Positions 25,113 through 35,600 of a DNA stretch of 64,000 nt are shown in pieces. A program made the translations under genes and the position numbers. Numbering within the stretch: position 1 is the first letter of the stretch; every line of letters begins with the position of its first letter. Source of the stretch: an uncultured Muribaculaceae bacterium (GTDB lineage: Bacteria > Bacteroidota > Bacteroidia > Bacteroidales > Muribaculaceae); the NCBI GenBank assembly GCA_947178505.1, contig CAMWYR010000007.1, forward strand, positions 1-64,000, read 5' to 3'. The notes under the pieces are model-generated. The model was given only the letters and a program-made list of their open reading frames with translations, searched no databases and was not told the DNA's origin.

Positions 25113-27257
25113 GTGGACTTTCTCGACAGCGACATAAAATTTCTTAAAGGCGTGGGCGAAAGCCGCGCCAAATCCCTTGCTGCCGAACTCGAAATCCACA
25201 CATTCCGCGATCTTATATATTATTTCCCATTCCGGCATCTCGACCGCAGCCGCTTCTATAAGATAAGCGAACTGCGGGGCGAGATGCCGCTCGTTCAGTT
25301 AAAAGGCCGCTTCATCAGTTTCGAAATCGAAGGTGAAGGCGCCAAACGCCGTCTGGTCGGGCTCTTTTCTGATGGCGAGCGACTGATGCAGATCATCTGG
25401 TTCGCCCGGGTGAATGCCATGAAGGATGCCTACCGGCCCGGTGTGGATTATGTGATTTTCGGGCGCCCGACAGAATTCAGAGGCAACTACAACATCGCCC
25501 ATCCGGAAGTGACGCCCTACGATCCGGCGAAGCCCCCGACAGGCTGGCAGGGGGTCTATAACCTTACCGATAAACTGCGCCGTGCCGGCTGGTCGGCGCG
25601 ACTTCTCTCCACCCTATCATCCAATCTCCTATCCCACCCCGGATTTGCCGGTGTGGCCGACACGCTGCCTCCGGAAATCGTGGAAGCCTACCGGCTCATG
25701 CCTCTTCAGGATGCCCTCAGAAACATGCACTTTCCCGCCGACACTGCCACACTGCAGAAGGCCACCGAACGGATGAAATTCGAGGAACTCTTTTATCTTC
25801 AACTGCACATCCTCCGCTTTGCCCGCAGCCGCAACCGTAAGATCCGCGGCCTCATTTTCGCACGCATCGGAGATTATTTCAACGGATTCTATCACCATTG
25901 CCTCCCCTTCGAACTCACCGGCGCCCAAAAACGCGTGCTCAGGGAGATTCGCGGTGATATGCGCACCGGTCGGCAGATGAACCGTCTGCTGCAGGGGGAC
26001 GTCGGTAGCGGGAAGACTATGGTGGCATTCATGACAATGCTCATGGCGGTCGACAACGGCTACCAGGCGGCGCTGATGGCGCCTACCGAGATTCTCGCCA
26101 CTCAGCATTATGAGACGCTGAGGGAATGGGGTGAGAAAATAGGCGTGACCGTCAGATTGCTCACGGGGAGCACGCGTGTCAAGGAGCGCCGGGAGATCCA
26201 TGCCGGACTTCTCGACGGGTCAGTACAGCTGATCGTGGGTACGCACGCGCTGATTGAGGATACGGTGCAGTTTCGCAACCTGGGGCTCACCGTCATCGAC
26301 GAGCAGCACCGCTTCGGTGTGGCTCAGCGCGCACGGATGTGGGCCAAGAATTCCACGCCTCCTCATGTGCTCGTGATGACAGCCACACCCATCCCCCGCA
26401 CACTGGCAATGACCGTCTACGGCGACCTCGATGTGTCGGTGATAGATGAGCTCCCTCCGGGCCGCAAACCTATCGACACAATGCTCCGCTATGATGACAA
26501 CCGAATGGAGGTAAACCGTCTGATCGGACGCGAACTAGAGGCCGGCCGGCAGGTCTATATCGTCTACCCCCTCATCTCAGAAAATCCCAAGCTCGAGCTT
26601 AAGAGTGTTGAAACAGGCTTCGAGCGCATCAGCGGAATTTTTCCTCAATATAAGGTGAGCTACGTGCATGGCCGCATGAGTCCTGAGATGAAGGATGCGC
26701 AGATGCAGAAATTCGTCAGCGGAGAAGCCCGCATACTCGTGGCTACCACCGTGATAGAAGTGGGCGTCAACGTTCCTAATGCCTCTGTAATGGTCATTGA
26801 AAATAGTGAGCGGTTCGGTCTGTCGCAGCTTCATCAGTTGCGCGGACGCGTAGGACGCGGCGCTGAGAAAAGCTTCTGCATACTTATGACGAAGCAGAAT
26901 ATCGGAAGCGACACTCGCAAGCGCCTCAGCATCATGACCCAGACAAACGATGGCTTCCTCATCTCGGAGGCCGATATGAAACTGCGCGGACCCGGCGACA
27001 TGGAGGGCACGCAGCAAAGCGGAATCGCATTCGCACTCCGCGTGGCCAATCTCGCTACCGACGGCTATACCCTCGGGCTTACCCGACGCGCTGCCCTGCA
27101 GGTGCTCAACGGTAACCCGCAGCTCCTTGAGGTTGACGGCCCCGATTTTGACTCATCCGAGGGCTCGATGCCCCTATCCGCTTCCTCCATCGACACTTTA
27201 AGGCGCGAATTGCGTTATAGGTTTATGAAGAAGGTCGACTGGTCGCAGATATCCTGA
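25113..27257 (+). CDS. recG: ATP-dependent DNA helicase RecG
   Basis: Branch-migrating helicase that remodels stalled forks and Holliday junctions. The start is GTG at 25113, one base after the fabG stop; this gives MDFLDSDIKFLKGVGESRAK, the expected RecG N-terminus. At 714 residues it is of normal length. The wedge/OB domain occupies about 60-150. The helicase has Walker A GDVGSGKT near 294-301, the DEQHRFGV box near 395-402, MTATPIPRTLAMT near 423-435 and motif VI QLRGRVGRG near 578-586. Close spacing implies coupled translation with fabG. Confidence 0.95.
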   Translation: MDFLDSDIKFLKGVGESRAKSLAAELEIHTFRDLIYYFPFRHLDRSRFYKISELRGEMPLVQLKGRFISFEIEGEGAKRRLVGLFSDGERLMQIIWFARVNAMKDAYRPGVDYVIFGRPTEFRGNYNIAHPEVTPYDPAKPPTGWQGVYNLTDKLRRAGWSARLLSTLSSNLLSHPGFAGVADTLPPEIVEAYRLMPLQDALRNMHFPADTATLQKATERMKFEELFYLQLHILRFARSRNRKIRGLIFARIGDYFNGFYHHCLPFELTGAQKRVLREIRGDMRTGRQMNRLLQGDVGSGKTMVAFMTMLMAVDNGYQAALMAPTEILATQHYETLREWGEKIGVTVRLLTGSTRVKERREIHAGLLDGSVQLIVGTHALIEDTVQFRNLGLTVIDEQHRFGVAQRARMWAKNSTPPHVLVMTATPIPRTLAMTVYGDLDVSVIDELPPGRKPIDTMLRYDDNRMEVNRLIGRELEAGRQVYIVYPLISENPKLELKSVETGFERISGIFPQYKVSYVHGRMSPEMKDAQMQKFVSGEARILVATTVIEVGVNVPNASVMVIENSERFGLSQLHQLRGRVGRGAEKSFCILMTKQNIGSDTRKRLSIMTQTNDGFLISEADMKLRGPGDMEGTQQSGIAFALRVANLATDGYTLGLTRRAALQVLNGNPQLLEVDGPDFDSSEGSMPLSASSIDTLRRELRYRFMKKVDWSQIS

Positions 27258-27343
27258 CAGCACCCGTCGGAGCCACATCGCTGCACTGCGAGAGCAGGAG
27301 GCTGTAGCGTTCTTCTCCGTAACCCATATTAATTTCGTAAGTC

Positions 27344-28681
27344 ATGAGAGAAAAAGAATTCCTTCCCCTGGTAAAGGAAAAACTTGGTATAGACACACTG
27401 AATCCGATGCAGCAGAAAATGATGCAGACCGCATCGGAATCGAGAGACATCATCCTGCTTTCGCCCACAGGTTCGGGCAAGACGCTTGCCTTCATCCTGC
27501 CGATGCTCAAACTTCTGAAGCCCTCGACGGGGCGCGTGCAGGCTGTAGTGATTGCCCCTTCGCGTGAGCTCGTGCTGCAGATCGCCGGCATCATCCGCAA
27601 TGTGGCAGCCGGATTCAAGACCACGGTCCTTTACGGGGGACACAAGGTAGAGGATGAAGTCAACTCACTCTCGGCCGGAACAGATATCATCGTGGCTACT
27701 CCCGGGCGCCTGCTCGACCACATCACACGCCGCAACATCGACGTGCTGCCGACGCGTATACTCGTGCTCGATGAGTTTGACAAATCGCTCGAACTTGGTT
27801 TCGAGAAAGATATGAAGAAGATTGTCGACCGCCTCAAGAACGTCAGCCGCATCATCCTCACATCAGCGACCAAGGCCGACATTCTGCCCGATTTCCTACG
27901 TCTTAACAACCCCATTACGCTCAGTTATCTGAACGAGAACAGCGACCTTAAGCAACGGCTACGTGTGCATCGCGTGGACTCGGACCGTGCCGACAAACTC
28001 GAATCGCTATACATACTTCTTGAGAATCTCGCCGCCGAAGAGGGAGAATACCCGCGGAGCATCATCTTCGTAAATCACCGTGAAAGCGCCGAGCGCACTG
28101 CAGCTTGGCTCAAGCGTCACGGCGTACCGGCCGTGCTCTATCACGGAGCACTCGATCAGCGCGACCGCGAGGCAGCCGTGGCCCGCTTCAACAACGGTTC
28201 GCGGCCTGTACTCGTTGCTACCGACCTGGCGGCACGCGGTCTGGATATCGAGGGGGTAAAAAACGTTATCCACTATCATCAGCCCCTCACTCCCGAAACG
28301 TATACGCACCGCAACGGACGCACGGCCCGCGTCGATAACGAAGGAGACGTGTTCGTGCTGATCGGCCCCGAGGAGGATGTGAAGGAATATGTCGAATTTG
28401 ACACCACCCGCTACCTTGATCCCGACAAGAAAAGTAATCTTCCCGCTCCCAAAGAAACACTTTACTTCTCGGCAGGAAAGCGCGAGAAACTCTCAAAAGG
28501 TGATATCCTCGGATTTCTGGTGAAGGAAGGAGGCCTCGAAGTGTCACAGATCGGACGCATCGACGTCTACGACCATTACTCCCTTTCCGCCATCGACGCC
28601 GACGTTGCCGCCCGACTCATCGACTCCATCAAGGGCAAGAAAATCAAGGGCGAGAAGCGCATGATTTCCTTAATCAGTTAA
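27344..28681 (+). CDS. DEAD-box family RNA helicase with DEFD motif
   Basis: A 445-residue superfamily 2 RNA helicase. Motif I is PTGSGKT (41-47), Ia is PSREL (72-76; usually PTREL), motif II reads DEFD (143-146) in place of DEAD, motif III is SAT (174-176), and the second domain keeps ATDLAARGLDIEGV and HRNGRTAR (usually HRIGRTGR). The variants agree with one another and suggest a distinct Bacteroidota clade rather than a damaged gene. The C-terminal 80 residues hold a small basic domain (KGDILGFLVKEGGLEVSQIGRIDVYDHY) like the RNA-binding domain of DbpA/CsdA-type helicases. The likely role is ribosome assembly or RNA decay. A TAATTTCG at 27330-27337 ends 6 bp before the ATG, so a leaderless transcript is conceivable. 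Confidence 0.88.
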   Translation: MREKEFLPLVKEKLGIDTLNPMQQKMMQTASESRDIILLSPTGSGKTLAFILPMLKLLKPSTGRVQAVVIAPSRELVLQIAGIIRNVAAGFKTTVLYGGHKVEDEVNSLSAGTDIIVATPGRLLDHITRRNIDVLPTRILVLDEFDKSLELGFEKDMKKIVDRLKNVSRIILTSATKADILPDFLRLNNPITLSYLNENSDLKQRLRVHRVDSDRADKLESLYILLENLAAEEGEYPRSIIFVNHRESAERTAAWLKRHGVPAVLYHGALDQRDREAAVARFNNGSRPVLVATDLAARGLDIEGVKNVIHYHQPLTPETYTHRNGRTARVDNEGDVFVLIGPEEDVKEYVEFDTTRYLDPDKKSNLPAPKETLYFSAGKREKLSKGDILGFLVKEGGLEVSQIGRIDVYDHYSLSAIDADVAARLIDSIKGKKIKGEKRMISLIS

Positions 28682-28756
28682 TTAACCCCTACTTTCAACC
28701 GAAATAATCTTAAAGAGTCGTTCGGGGTCAAACTTTATGAAAAAAAATGAATACGG

Positions 28757-28788
28757 ATTGGCAGAACGGCAAAATTTTTGTACCTTTG
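28757..28788 (+). promoter_or_regulatory. Promoter of nifJ
   Basis: ATTG at 28757-28760, a 20-bp spacer and TACCTTTG at 28781-28788. The leader is about 55 nt. Confidence 0.65.
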
Positions 28789-28848
28789 CAGAATATAGTT
28801 GACCAACGGTAAAGCAACAAATTCACCTTAAATTATACATTAACAACT

Positions 28849-31800
28849 ATGAGCAAAACAAAAAAATTTCTGACATGCGACGGTAATCAGGCCGCAGCGC
28901 ATATCAGCTATATGTTTAGCGAAGTAGCAGCCATCTACCCGATAACCCCGTCGTCGACCATGGCGGAGTATGTCGACGACTGGTCGGCAGCCGGACGCAA
29001 GAACATGTTCGGCGAGACAGTGATGGTGCAGGAAATGCAGAGTGAGGCCGGCGCCGCCGGCGCAGTGCACGGCTCTCTTCAGGCCGGCGCCCTGACCACT
29101 ACCTACACTGCATCGCAGGGTCTTCTGCTTATGATTCCGAACATGTACAAGATCGCCGGCGAACTCCTTCCCTGCGTCTTCCACGTTTCGGCCCGTACGC
29201 TTGCTTCGCATGCGCTCAGCATCTTCGGCGATCATCAGGACGTTATGGCCTGCCGCCAGACAGGCTTCGCTATGTTCTGCGAAGGCTCTGTTCAGGAGGT
29301 TATGGACCTCGCTGCGGTGGCTCACCTTTCAGCCATCAAGGGCCGCGTGCCCTTCGTAAACTTCTTCGACGGCTTCCGCACATCACACGAAATCCAGAAA
29401 ATCGAGGCTATGAGCGAGGAAGATCTCCTTCCGCTCGTTGACCAGAAGGCTCTCGCTGAGTTCCGCGCACGCGCTCTCAACCCCAACAAGCCCGTGGCTC
29501 GCGGTATGGCAGAGAACCCCGACGTGTTCTTCCAGCACCGTGAGGCCTCCAACGAATACTACAATGCTATTCCCGAAATCGTTGAGGAGTACGTAAAGGA
29601 GATGAACCGTATCACAGGCCGCAACTATGGTCTGTTTGACTACTATGGAGATCCCGAGGCAGAACGCGTGATCATCGCTATGGGTTCCGTGACCCAGGCC
29701 ATCAAGGAGACTATCGACTATCTCCGCGCCAAGGGCGAGAAGGTAGGTCTCGTTTGCGTGCACCTCTACCGTCCGTTCTCTGCACGCCACTTCCTTGCTG
29801 CCGTGCCCGCAACTGCTAAGAAAATTGCAGTTCTCGACCGCACTAAGGAGCCCGGCGCCGTAGGCGAACCCCTCTATCTCGATGTGAAAGACTGCTTCTA
29901 CGGCAAGGAGAATGCTCCGGTAATAGTAGGCGGCCGCTATGGTCTCAGCTCGAAGGATACAACTCCGGCTCAGATCGTGGAGGTTTACGAAAACCTTAAG
30001 CTCGACGAGCCCCGCAATCAGTTCACTGTCGGCATCGTCGACGATCTTACCCACCATTCACTCCCCGTCGGCCCTGAAATCAATGTCGGCGGCAAGGGTA
30101 TGTTCCAGGCTAAGTTCTATGGCCTCGGCGCAGACGGTACTGTCGGTGCGAACAAAAACTCAGTGAAGATCATCGGTGAGAACACTGATAAGTATTGCCA
30201 GGCATATTTCGACTACGACTCCAAGAAGTCGGGCGGTTTCACCTGCTCACACCTCCGCTTTGGCGATGAGCCCATCCGCTCCACTTATCTTGTGAACACT
30301 CCTAACTTCGTTGCATGCCACGTGCAGGCCTACCTGCATATGTATGATGTGCTCCGCGGCCTCCAGCCCAACGGCACATTCCTGCTCAACACCATCTGGG
30401 AGGGCGAAGAGCTCGCAGAGAATCTACCCAATAAGGTGAAGCGTTATCTTGCGCAGAACAACATCACCTGCTATTATATCGATGCTACGAAGATCGCTCA
30501 GGAGATCGGCCTCGGCAACCGCACGAACACTATTCTTCAGAGCGCGTTCTTCCGCATCACAGAGGTGATTCCCGTCGATCTCGCCATCGAGCAGATGAAG
30601 AAGTTCATCGTGAAGTCATACGGCAAGAAGGGCGAGAATGTCGTCAATATGAACAATCAGGCTGTTGACCGCGGCGGTGAATATCACAAGCTTGAGGTTA
30701 AGCCTGAATGGGCAAATCTTCCGGATGATGAGAAGAAGAGCACTCCGGCTCCCGAATTTATCGAGACCGTCGTTCGCCCGATCAACGCACAGGACGGTAA
30801 TCTGCTTCCGGTGAGCACGTTCAAGCACAATGCAGACGGCACATGGGAGCAGGGCACAGCCGCTTATGAGAAGCGCGGTGTGGCTGCATTCGTACCCGAA
30901 TGGAACGTAGAGAACTGTATCCAGTGTAACAAGTGTGCGTTCGTATGTCCTCACGCAACCATCCGTCCGTTCGTGCTCACTCCCGAGGAGTCTGCAGCTG
31001 CACCCTTCGGTGATGATCACTCCAAGCCTGCACTCGGCAAGACAATGGCCGGAATGCGCTATGTGCAGCAGGTAGACGTGCTCGACTGTCTCGGTTGCGG
31101 CAACTGTGCAGACGTATGTCCCGGTATGCGCGGCAACAAGGCTCTCGTGATGAAGCCCCTCGAGACTCAGCTCGACCAGCAGAAGAACTGGGATTGGCTC
31201 GTTGCTAACGTTACGAACAAGGCAGACCTCGTTGATATTCAGGCTAATGTCAAGAACAGCCAGTTCGCACAGCCCCTCTTCGAGTTCTCCGGTGCCTGCT
31301 CGGGTTGCGGTGAGACTCCCTACGTTAAGCTCATCACTCAACTCTTCGGTTCGCGAGAGGTAGTTGCCAACGCTACCGGCTGTAGCTCAATTTACTCTGG
31401 CTCAGTGCCCTCAACTCCCTACACTACCAACGAGCATGGTCATGGTCCGGCATGGGCTAACTCACTTTTCGAGGACTTCTGCGAATATGGTCTCGGTATG
31501 CACATTGCTTACGAGAAACTCCGCGATCGCGTGAAGGAGGCTGCGAAGACCATCCTTACGTGCGAGAAGTGCTCTGACGAAGTGAAGAAGGCCGCTCAGG
31601 AATGGCTTGATGCCCGCAACGACGCCAAGGAGTCTCACCTTAAGGGTGTGGCACTCGTGGCTGAGGCTGAGAAGTGCGACTGTGAGTCGTGCAAGACAGT
31701 GGTAGAGCTCCAGGCTTATCTCACCAAGCGCAGCCAGTGGATCATCGGTGGTGACGGCGCAAGTTACGATATCGGTTTCGGCGGTCTCGACCACGTGATT

Positions 31801-32436
31801 GCTTCCGGCAAGAATGTCAATATTCTCGTGCTCGACACGGAGGTTTACTCCAACACGGGCGGCCAGTCGTCGAAGTCTACTCCTATCGGTGCGATCGCTA
31901 AGTTTGCCGCAGCCGGCAAGCGCATCCGTAAGAAAGATCTCGGCCTTATCGCAACCACTTATGGTTACGTTTACGTTGCACAGATCGCCATGGGCGCCGA
32001 TAACGCACAGACACTCAAGGCTCTCCGCGAGGCTGAGGCATACGATGGTCCGTCGCTCGTGATTGCATACTCTCCCTGTATCAACCATGGTATCAAGAAG
32101 GGTATGGGTCACTCTCAGGAAGAGGAGAAGCAGGCTGTGGAATGCGGTTACTGGCAGCTCTGGCGCTACAACCCCGAGCTCGAGAATACGGGTGTGAATC
32201 CCTTCTCGCTCGACTCTAAGGAGCCGGATTGGAGCAAGTTCAACGACTTCCTCAAGGGCGAGGTTCGCTTCCAGTCGCTCTACAAGATGTTCCCCAAAGA
32301 GGCTGACGAACTGTTCGCCGCAGCACAGGCTAACGCGAAGTGGCGCTATAACAACTATAAGCGTCTCGCCGCTCAGAACTGGGGTGTGGATCCCGAACTC
32401 ACTCCCGAGGAAATCGCTCTCCGCAAGAACGACTGA
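28849..32436 (+). CDS. nifJ: Pyruvate:ferredoxin (flavodoxin) oxidoreductase
   Basis: A 1195-residue single-chain enzyme that oxidatively decarboxylates pyruvate to acetyl-CoA with reduction of ferredoxin, central to anaerobic fermentation. Domain order: pyrimidine-binding N-terminal domain (YPITPSSTMAEYVDDW near 28-43), the oxidoreductase gamma-type domain (about 430-620), a 2[4Fe-4S] ferredoxin domain with Cys690/693/696/700 and Cys747/750/753/757, then the TPP domain with Cys817 and Cys820 for the third cluster and GDGASYDIGF for Mg-TPP. All cluster ligands are present. Codon use is strongly biased to preferred codons, as for a highly expressed gene. It stands alone with its own promoter and terminator. 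Confidence 0.97.
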   Translation: MSKTKKFLTCDGNQAAAHISYMFSEVAAIYPITPSSTMAEYVDDWSAAGRKNMFGETVMVQEMQSEAGAAGAVHGSLQAGALTTTYTASQGLLLMIPNMYKIAGELLPCVFHVSARTLASHALSIFGDHQDVMACRQTGFAMFCEGSVQEVMDLAAVAHLSAIKGRVPFVNFFDGFRTSHEIQKIEAMSEEDLLPLVDQKALAEFRARALNPNKPVARGMAENPDVFFQHREASNEYYNAIPEIVEEYVKEMNRITGRNYGLFDYYGDPEAERVIIAMGSVTQAIKETIDYLRAKGEKVGLVCVHLYRPFSARHFLAAVPATAKKIAVLDRTKEPGAVGEPLYLDVKDCFYGKENAPVIVGGRYGLSSKDTTPAQIVEVYENLKLDEPRNQFTVGIVDDLTHHSLPVGPEINVGGKGMFQAKFYGLGADGTVGANKNSVKIIGENTDKYCQAYFDYDSKKSGGFTCSHLRFGDEPIRSTYLVNTPNFVACHVQAYLHMYDVLRGLQPNGTFLLNTIWEGEELAENLPNKVKRYLAQNNITCYYIDATKIAQEIGLGNRTNTILQSAFFRITEVIPVDLAIEQMKKFIVKSYGKKGENVVNMNNQAVDRGGEYHKLEVKPEWANLPDDEKKSTPAPEFIETVVRPINAQDGNLLPVSTFKHNADGTWEQGTAAYEKRGVAAFVPEWNVENCIQCNKCAFVCPHATIRPFVLTPEESAAAPFGDDHSKPALGKTMAGMRYVQQVDVLDCLGCGNCADVCPGMRGNKALVMKPLETQLDQQKNWDWLVANVTNKADLVDIQANVKNSQFAQPLFEFSGACSGCGETPYVKLITQLFGSREVVANATGCSSIYSGSVPSTPYTTNEHGHGPAWANSLFEDFCEYGLGMHIAYEKLRDRVKEAAKTILTCEKCSDEVKKAAQEWLDARNDAKESHLKGVALVAEAEKCDCESCKTVVELQAYLTKRSQWIIGGDGASYDIGFGGLDHVIASGKNVNILVLDTEVYSNTGGQSSKSTPIGAIAKFAAAGKRIRKKDLGLIATTYGYVYVAQIAMGADNAQTLKALREAEAYDGPSLVIAYSPCINHGIKKGMGHSQEEEKQAVECGYWQLWRYNPELENTGVNPFSLDSKEPDWSKFNDFLKGEVRFQSLYKMFPKEADELFAAAQANAKWRYNNYKRLAAQNWGVDPELTPEEIALRKND

Positions 32437-32471
32437 TAACCATTCTGTAGAATAAATTACCATCCTATATC

Positions 32472-32507
32472 GACTACCGCAGCCATCGAAAGATGACTGC
32501 GGTAGTC
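32472..32507 (+). terminator. nifJ terminator hairpin with GNRA tetraloop (copy 1)
   Basis: GACTACCGCAG (32472-32482) pairs with CTGCGGTAGTC (32497-32507). Inside, after a single C-A mismatch, CATC and GATG close a GAAA tetraloop. A T-rich stretch follows. The inner 26 bp (32477-32502) are identical to 40480-40505. Confidence 0.75.
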
Positions 32508-32678
32508 TGTTTATTATATTGATATCACTTATGGCGGGATTTTTACTTAATTTTGTTAATCAATGTTAAAGTCGTCAATACACCTTCAATCTTCTCGAAT
32601 ATTTTAATTATCTTTATAGAAGTCAACATTTTAGATTAGCGATAAATAACAATAATTAAACTAACTAATCCTATTTTT

Positions 32679-35600
32679 ATGAAGAAACATTCCATTGGAT
32701 TATTTGCCGGCGCAGCGCTGACCGCAACCGCCCTGATTGGCGGAAGCTATGCTATGGCCGGTAAATCCGACAAGGGTGCCTTTCGTAGTCGCGAGGAAGT
32801 GACAAACTACCGCATGCAGCATCCCGTTGCAAAGACGAAAGCACAAACCAAAACCCCGGCGAGCCGCGTGCATGCAGGTGATAAGCAGCTTTACGCATTC
32901 AACGTGCTCGACGAGTATGGCCCGCTCTACGAATGGTATGGAGTTGTCAAAGTGCTCGAAGGGGCTCAGGACCCTGAGCCGGTGCATGAGATCGACGGAG
33001 TGCCTTTCACTGCTACCTACATGAACGGAAAAGCCTTCGTTGTGATTTATGATGCATTCCACAGTCCGGCCTATGTGACCTATCAGTTCTATGATGCAGA
33101 GACCTGGGATCTGGAAAGCAGCGTCAACTATGTGGCCACGACTAAAGACATTCTCCCCTACGGGGCTGCCTACGACCATACCACCGGAAAGCTCTACGCT
33201 TCTTTCTTCGAGAGCACAAGCTCATTTATCGGAGACAGTGAGGCTCACTTCGGAACGGTTAACTTTGATAACGCGTTTGAACCCGTATCAATCATTGCTG
33301 ACCTTCCCGAGCGGATGCGCGCCCTGACGTTTGATGCCTCGGGCCAGTTATATGGTATTAATTACGAAGGTGATTTATACAAAATCAACAAATTTACAGG
33401 AGAGGCCGAACTCACCGGAGTTCACGTAGACCTCCCGACCCGTGATGACGGCAACCCGGCTGACGTATGGAACACCGTCGGCCGTGAGTCAATGTGCTGC
33501 GACTGGGAAAGCGGTGATTTCTATATCACCTACGGCGATGATATGTGGAACACATACGTCACAAGGTTTAATCCCGAAACCGGCGATGCTGAAATCGTGG
33601 CCGATTACAGTTATTCAGATTATGGTACGGAAAACTGTAATGTCCTTACCGGTCTCTTTTTCGAACAGAAGGCAGCCTTGGCTGCCGGGACTCCCGAGGG
33701 CGTAACAAATCTCAGTGTAACCGCCGAAGGCATCGAATTAAAGGCTAACGTAAAATTCACGCTTCCCACCAAGGATACCGACGGAAAAGATCTGAGCGAT
33801 GCTCTGACATGGACAATCTCCGATGGTGCGAACGACCTTGCCACCGGCAGCTCAAACCCCGGCGGGGAAGTAAGCGAGACCGTCGTACTGCCGGTTGCGG
33901 GCAAGACTACTATCGTCGTGACCGTGGCAAGCGGTGAGAACATCTCCAATCCCGCCAGCGAATCACTCTTCATCGGATGCGATACCCCTGAAATCTGGGG
34001 AACTCCTACCGCCCGTGTGGCCGGCAACAAGATCATCCTAAAATGGGATGCCGCCTACGCCATCAACAATGGAAATATGGCGCCCGTCACTTACCGCATC
34101 ACTCGCTTGCCCGACGAGACAGTGGTTTGCGAGGATTGTGCCGAGACCACTTATACCGACGAACTCCCCTCTGACTACCGCACGGTATACACCTACCTTA
34201 TCCAGCCGATTGCGGGCGACGTTGAAGGCGAGGCCGTTACTTCAAGATCTGCAATCGCGGGCCGGTATATTCCGCTTCCGCTCAGCGAGCAGTTTGACGA
34301 CGAACGCATGTTCCTCACCTATCCTGTGATTGACGCGAACAACGACGACAACACCTGGGAATACTCTACCAAGTATGGTGGCGTCGCTCTCTATGCGGCC
34401 AACAGCAATACGGCTGACGATTATCTGCTTATCGGCCCCTTCAAGATGGAAGCCGGCTCTACCTACACCTTCTCAATGCGCGCCGACGGTCATAACTTCA
34501 AGGAGCAGATCGCCGTCTATGTAGGCACAGATGAGAATGATGCTGCATCGTTCAGCACTGAGCTTCTGGCTCCCGCCACTCTCGACCCCATCAAGGGCGA
34601 AAAGAGTTTCAACCTTGCTTACGAGCCGACAGAATCAGGCAGTTACTATTTCGGAATCAAGGCCTGCACCGAGGGCGCGTCTCAGTTCATCTACGTTTAC
34701 GAAGTGAACGTTAAGGAAGTGGCTGCCGCAGCCCCTGCCGCTCCTGCTCTCGAAATCACACCTGAGGCTACCTCAGCCACACTGAACATCACGTTGCCAT
34801 CAGCCACTGTCGGCGGAGATTCTCTCGAGGAAATATCCGCACTCAATATCTTGCGCGACAACGAGCTTATCGCCACCCTTACCGACGACCTGACACCCGG
34901 AAAGGTTGTTTCATATACCGATGAGGCGGAAGTGAGCAAGGGCTTCCATAACTATACAGTGGCAGCTACTAACGGAGATGGTGAAGGAAAGCAGACAATA
35001 ATGCAGATCTGGCGCGGAATCGACTTCCCGGGTTGTCCGTCGAACGTCCGTTTCTGGGAAGATCTGGAGACTCCCGGCAAGATGCACGTGACTTTTGATG
35101 CTCCGTCTGCGGGATACTACGGCGGTTACTTCGATCCGGATAACACCATCTATATCGTCGACTGGCTCGTGATGGGCAACGGCTCCGGAAAGATCGAACT
35201 CGGCACAGGCACTGAGCATACATTTGATCTGCCGGTTAACTCCGACGTGCAGGATATCTTCGCAGGCTCAATCTACGGCCGCAATTCAGCCGGCTCGGTA
35301 GCGCAGAGCTCCAACTGGGCAACCAATGTCTGCTACTTCGGACCGGCACTCCCGATCCCATTGCATGAGTCATGGCCCAACCAGACCTCGCGCAGCGGAA
35401 TCTGGGGAGGTCAGTCTCTCTACGGCCAGACCACGATCGGCGATGCGGCCTGGGATTATCGCGACGGACTTGCCGGCACGGTGCAGCCTCAGGATGGCGA
35501 CAGCGGTATGTTGTCAATGTCTTCTTGTGTTGAGAATGGAGCCAAGCGTATCCTATCACCCCGCATCACGCTCGAAGGATCAGAGAATCCGACACTCGTG

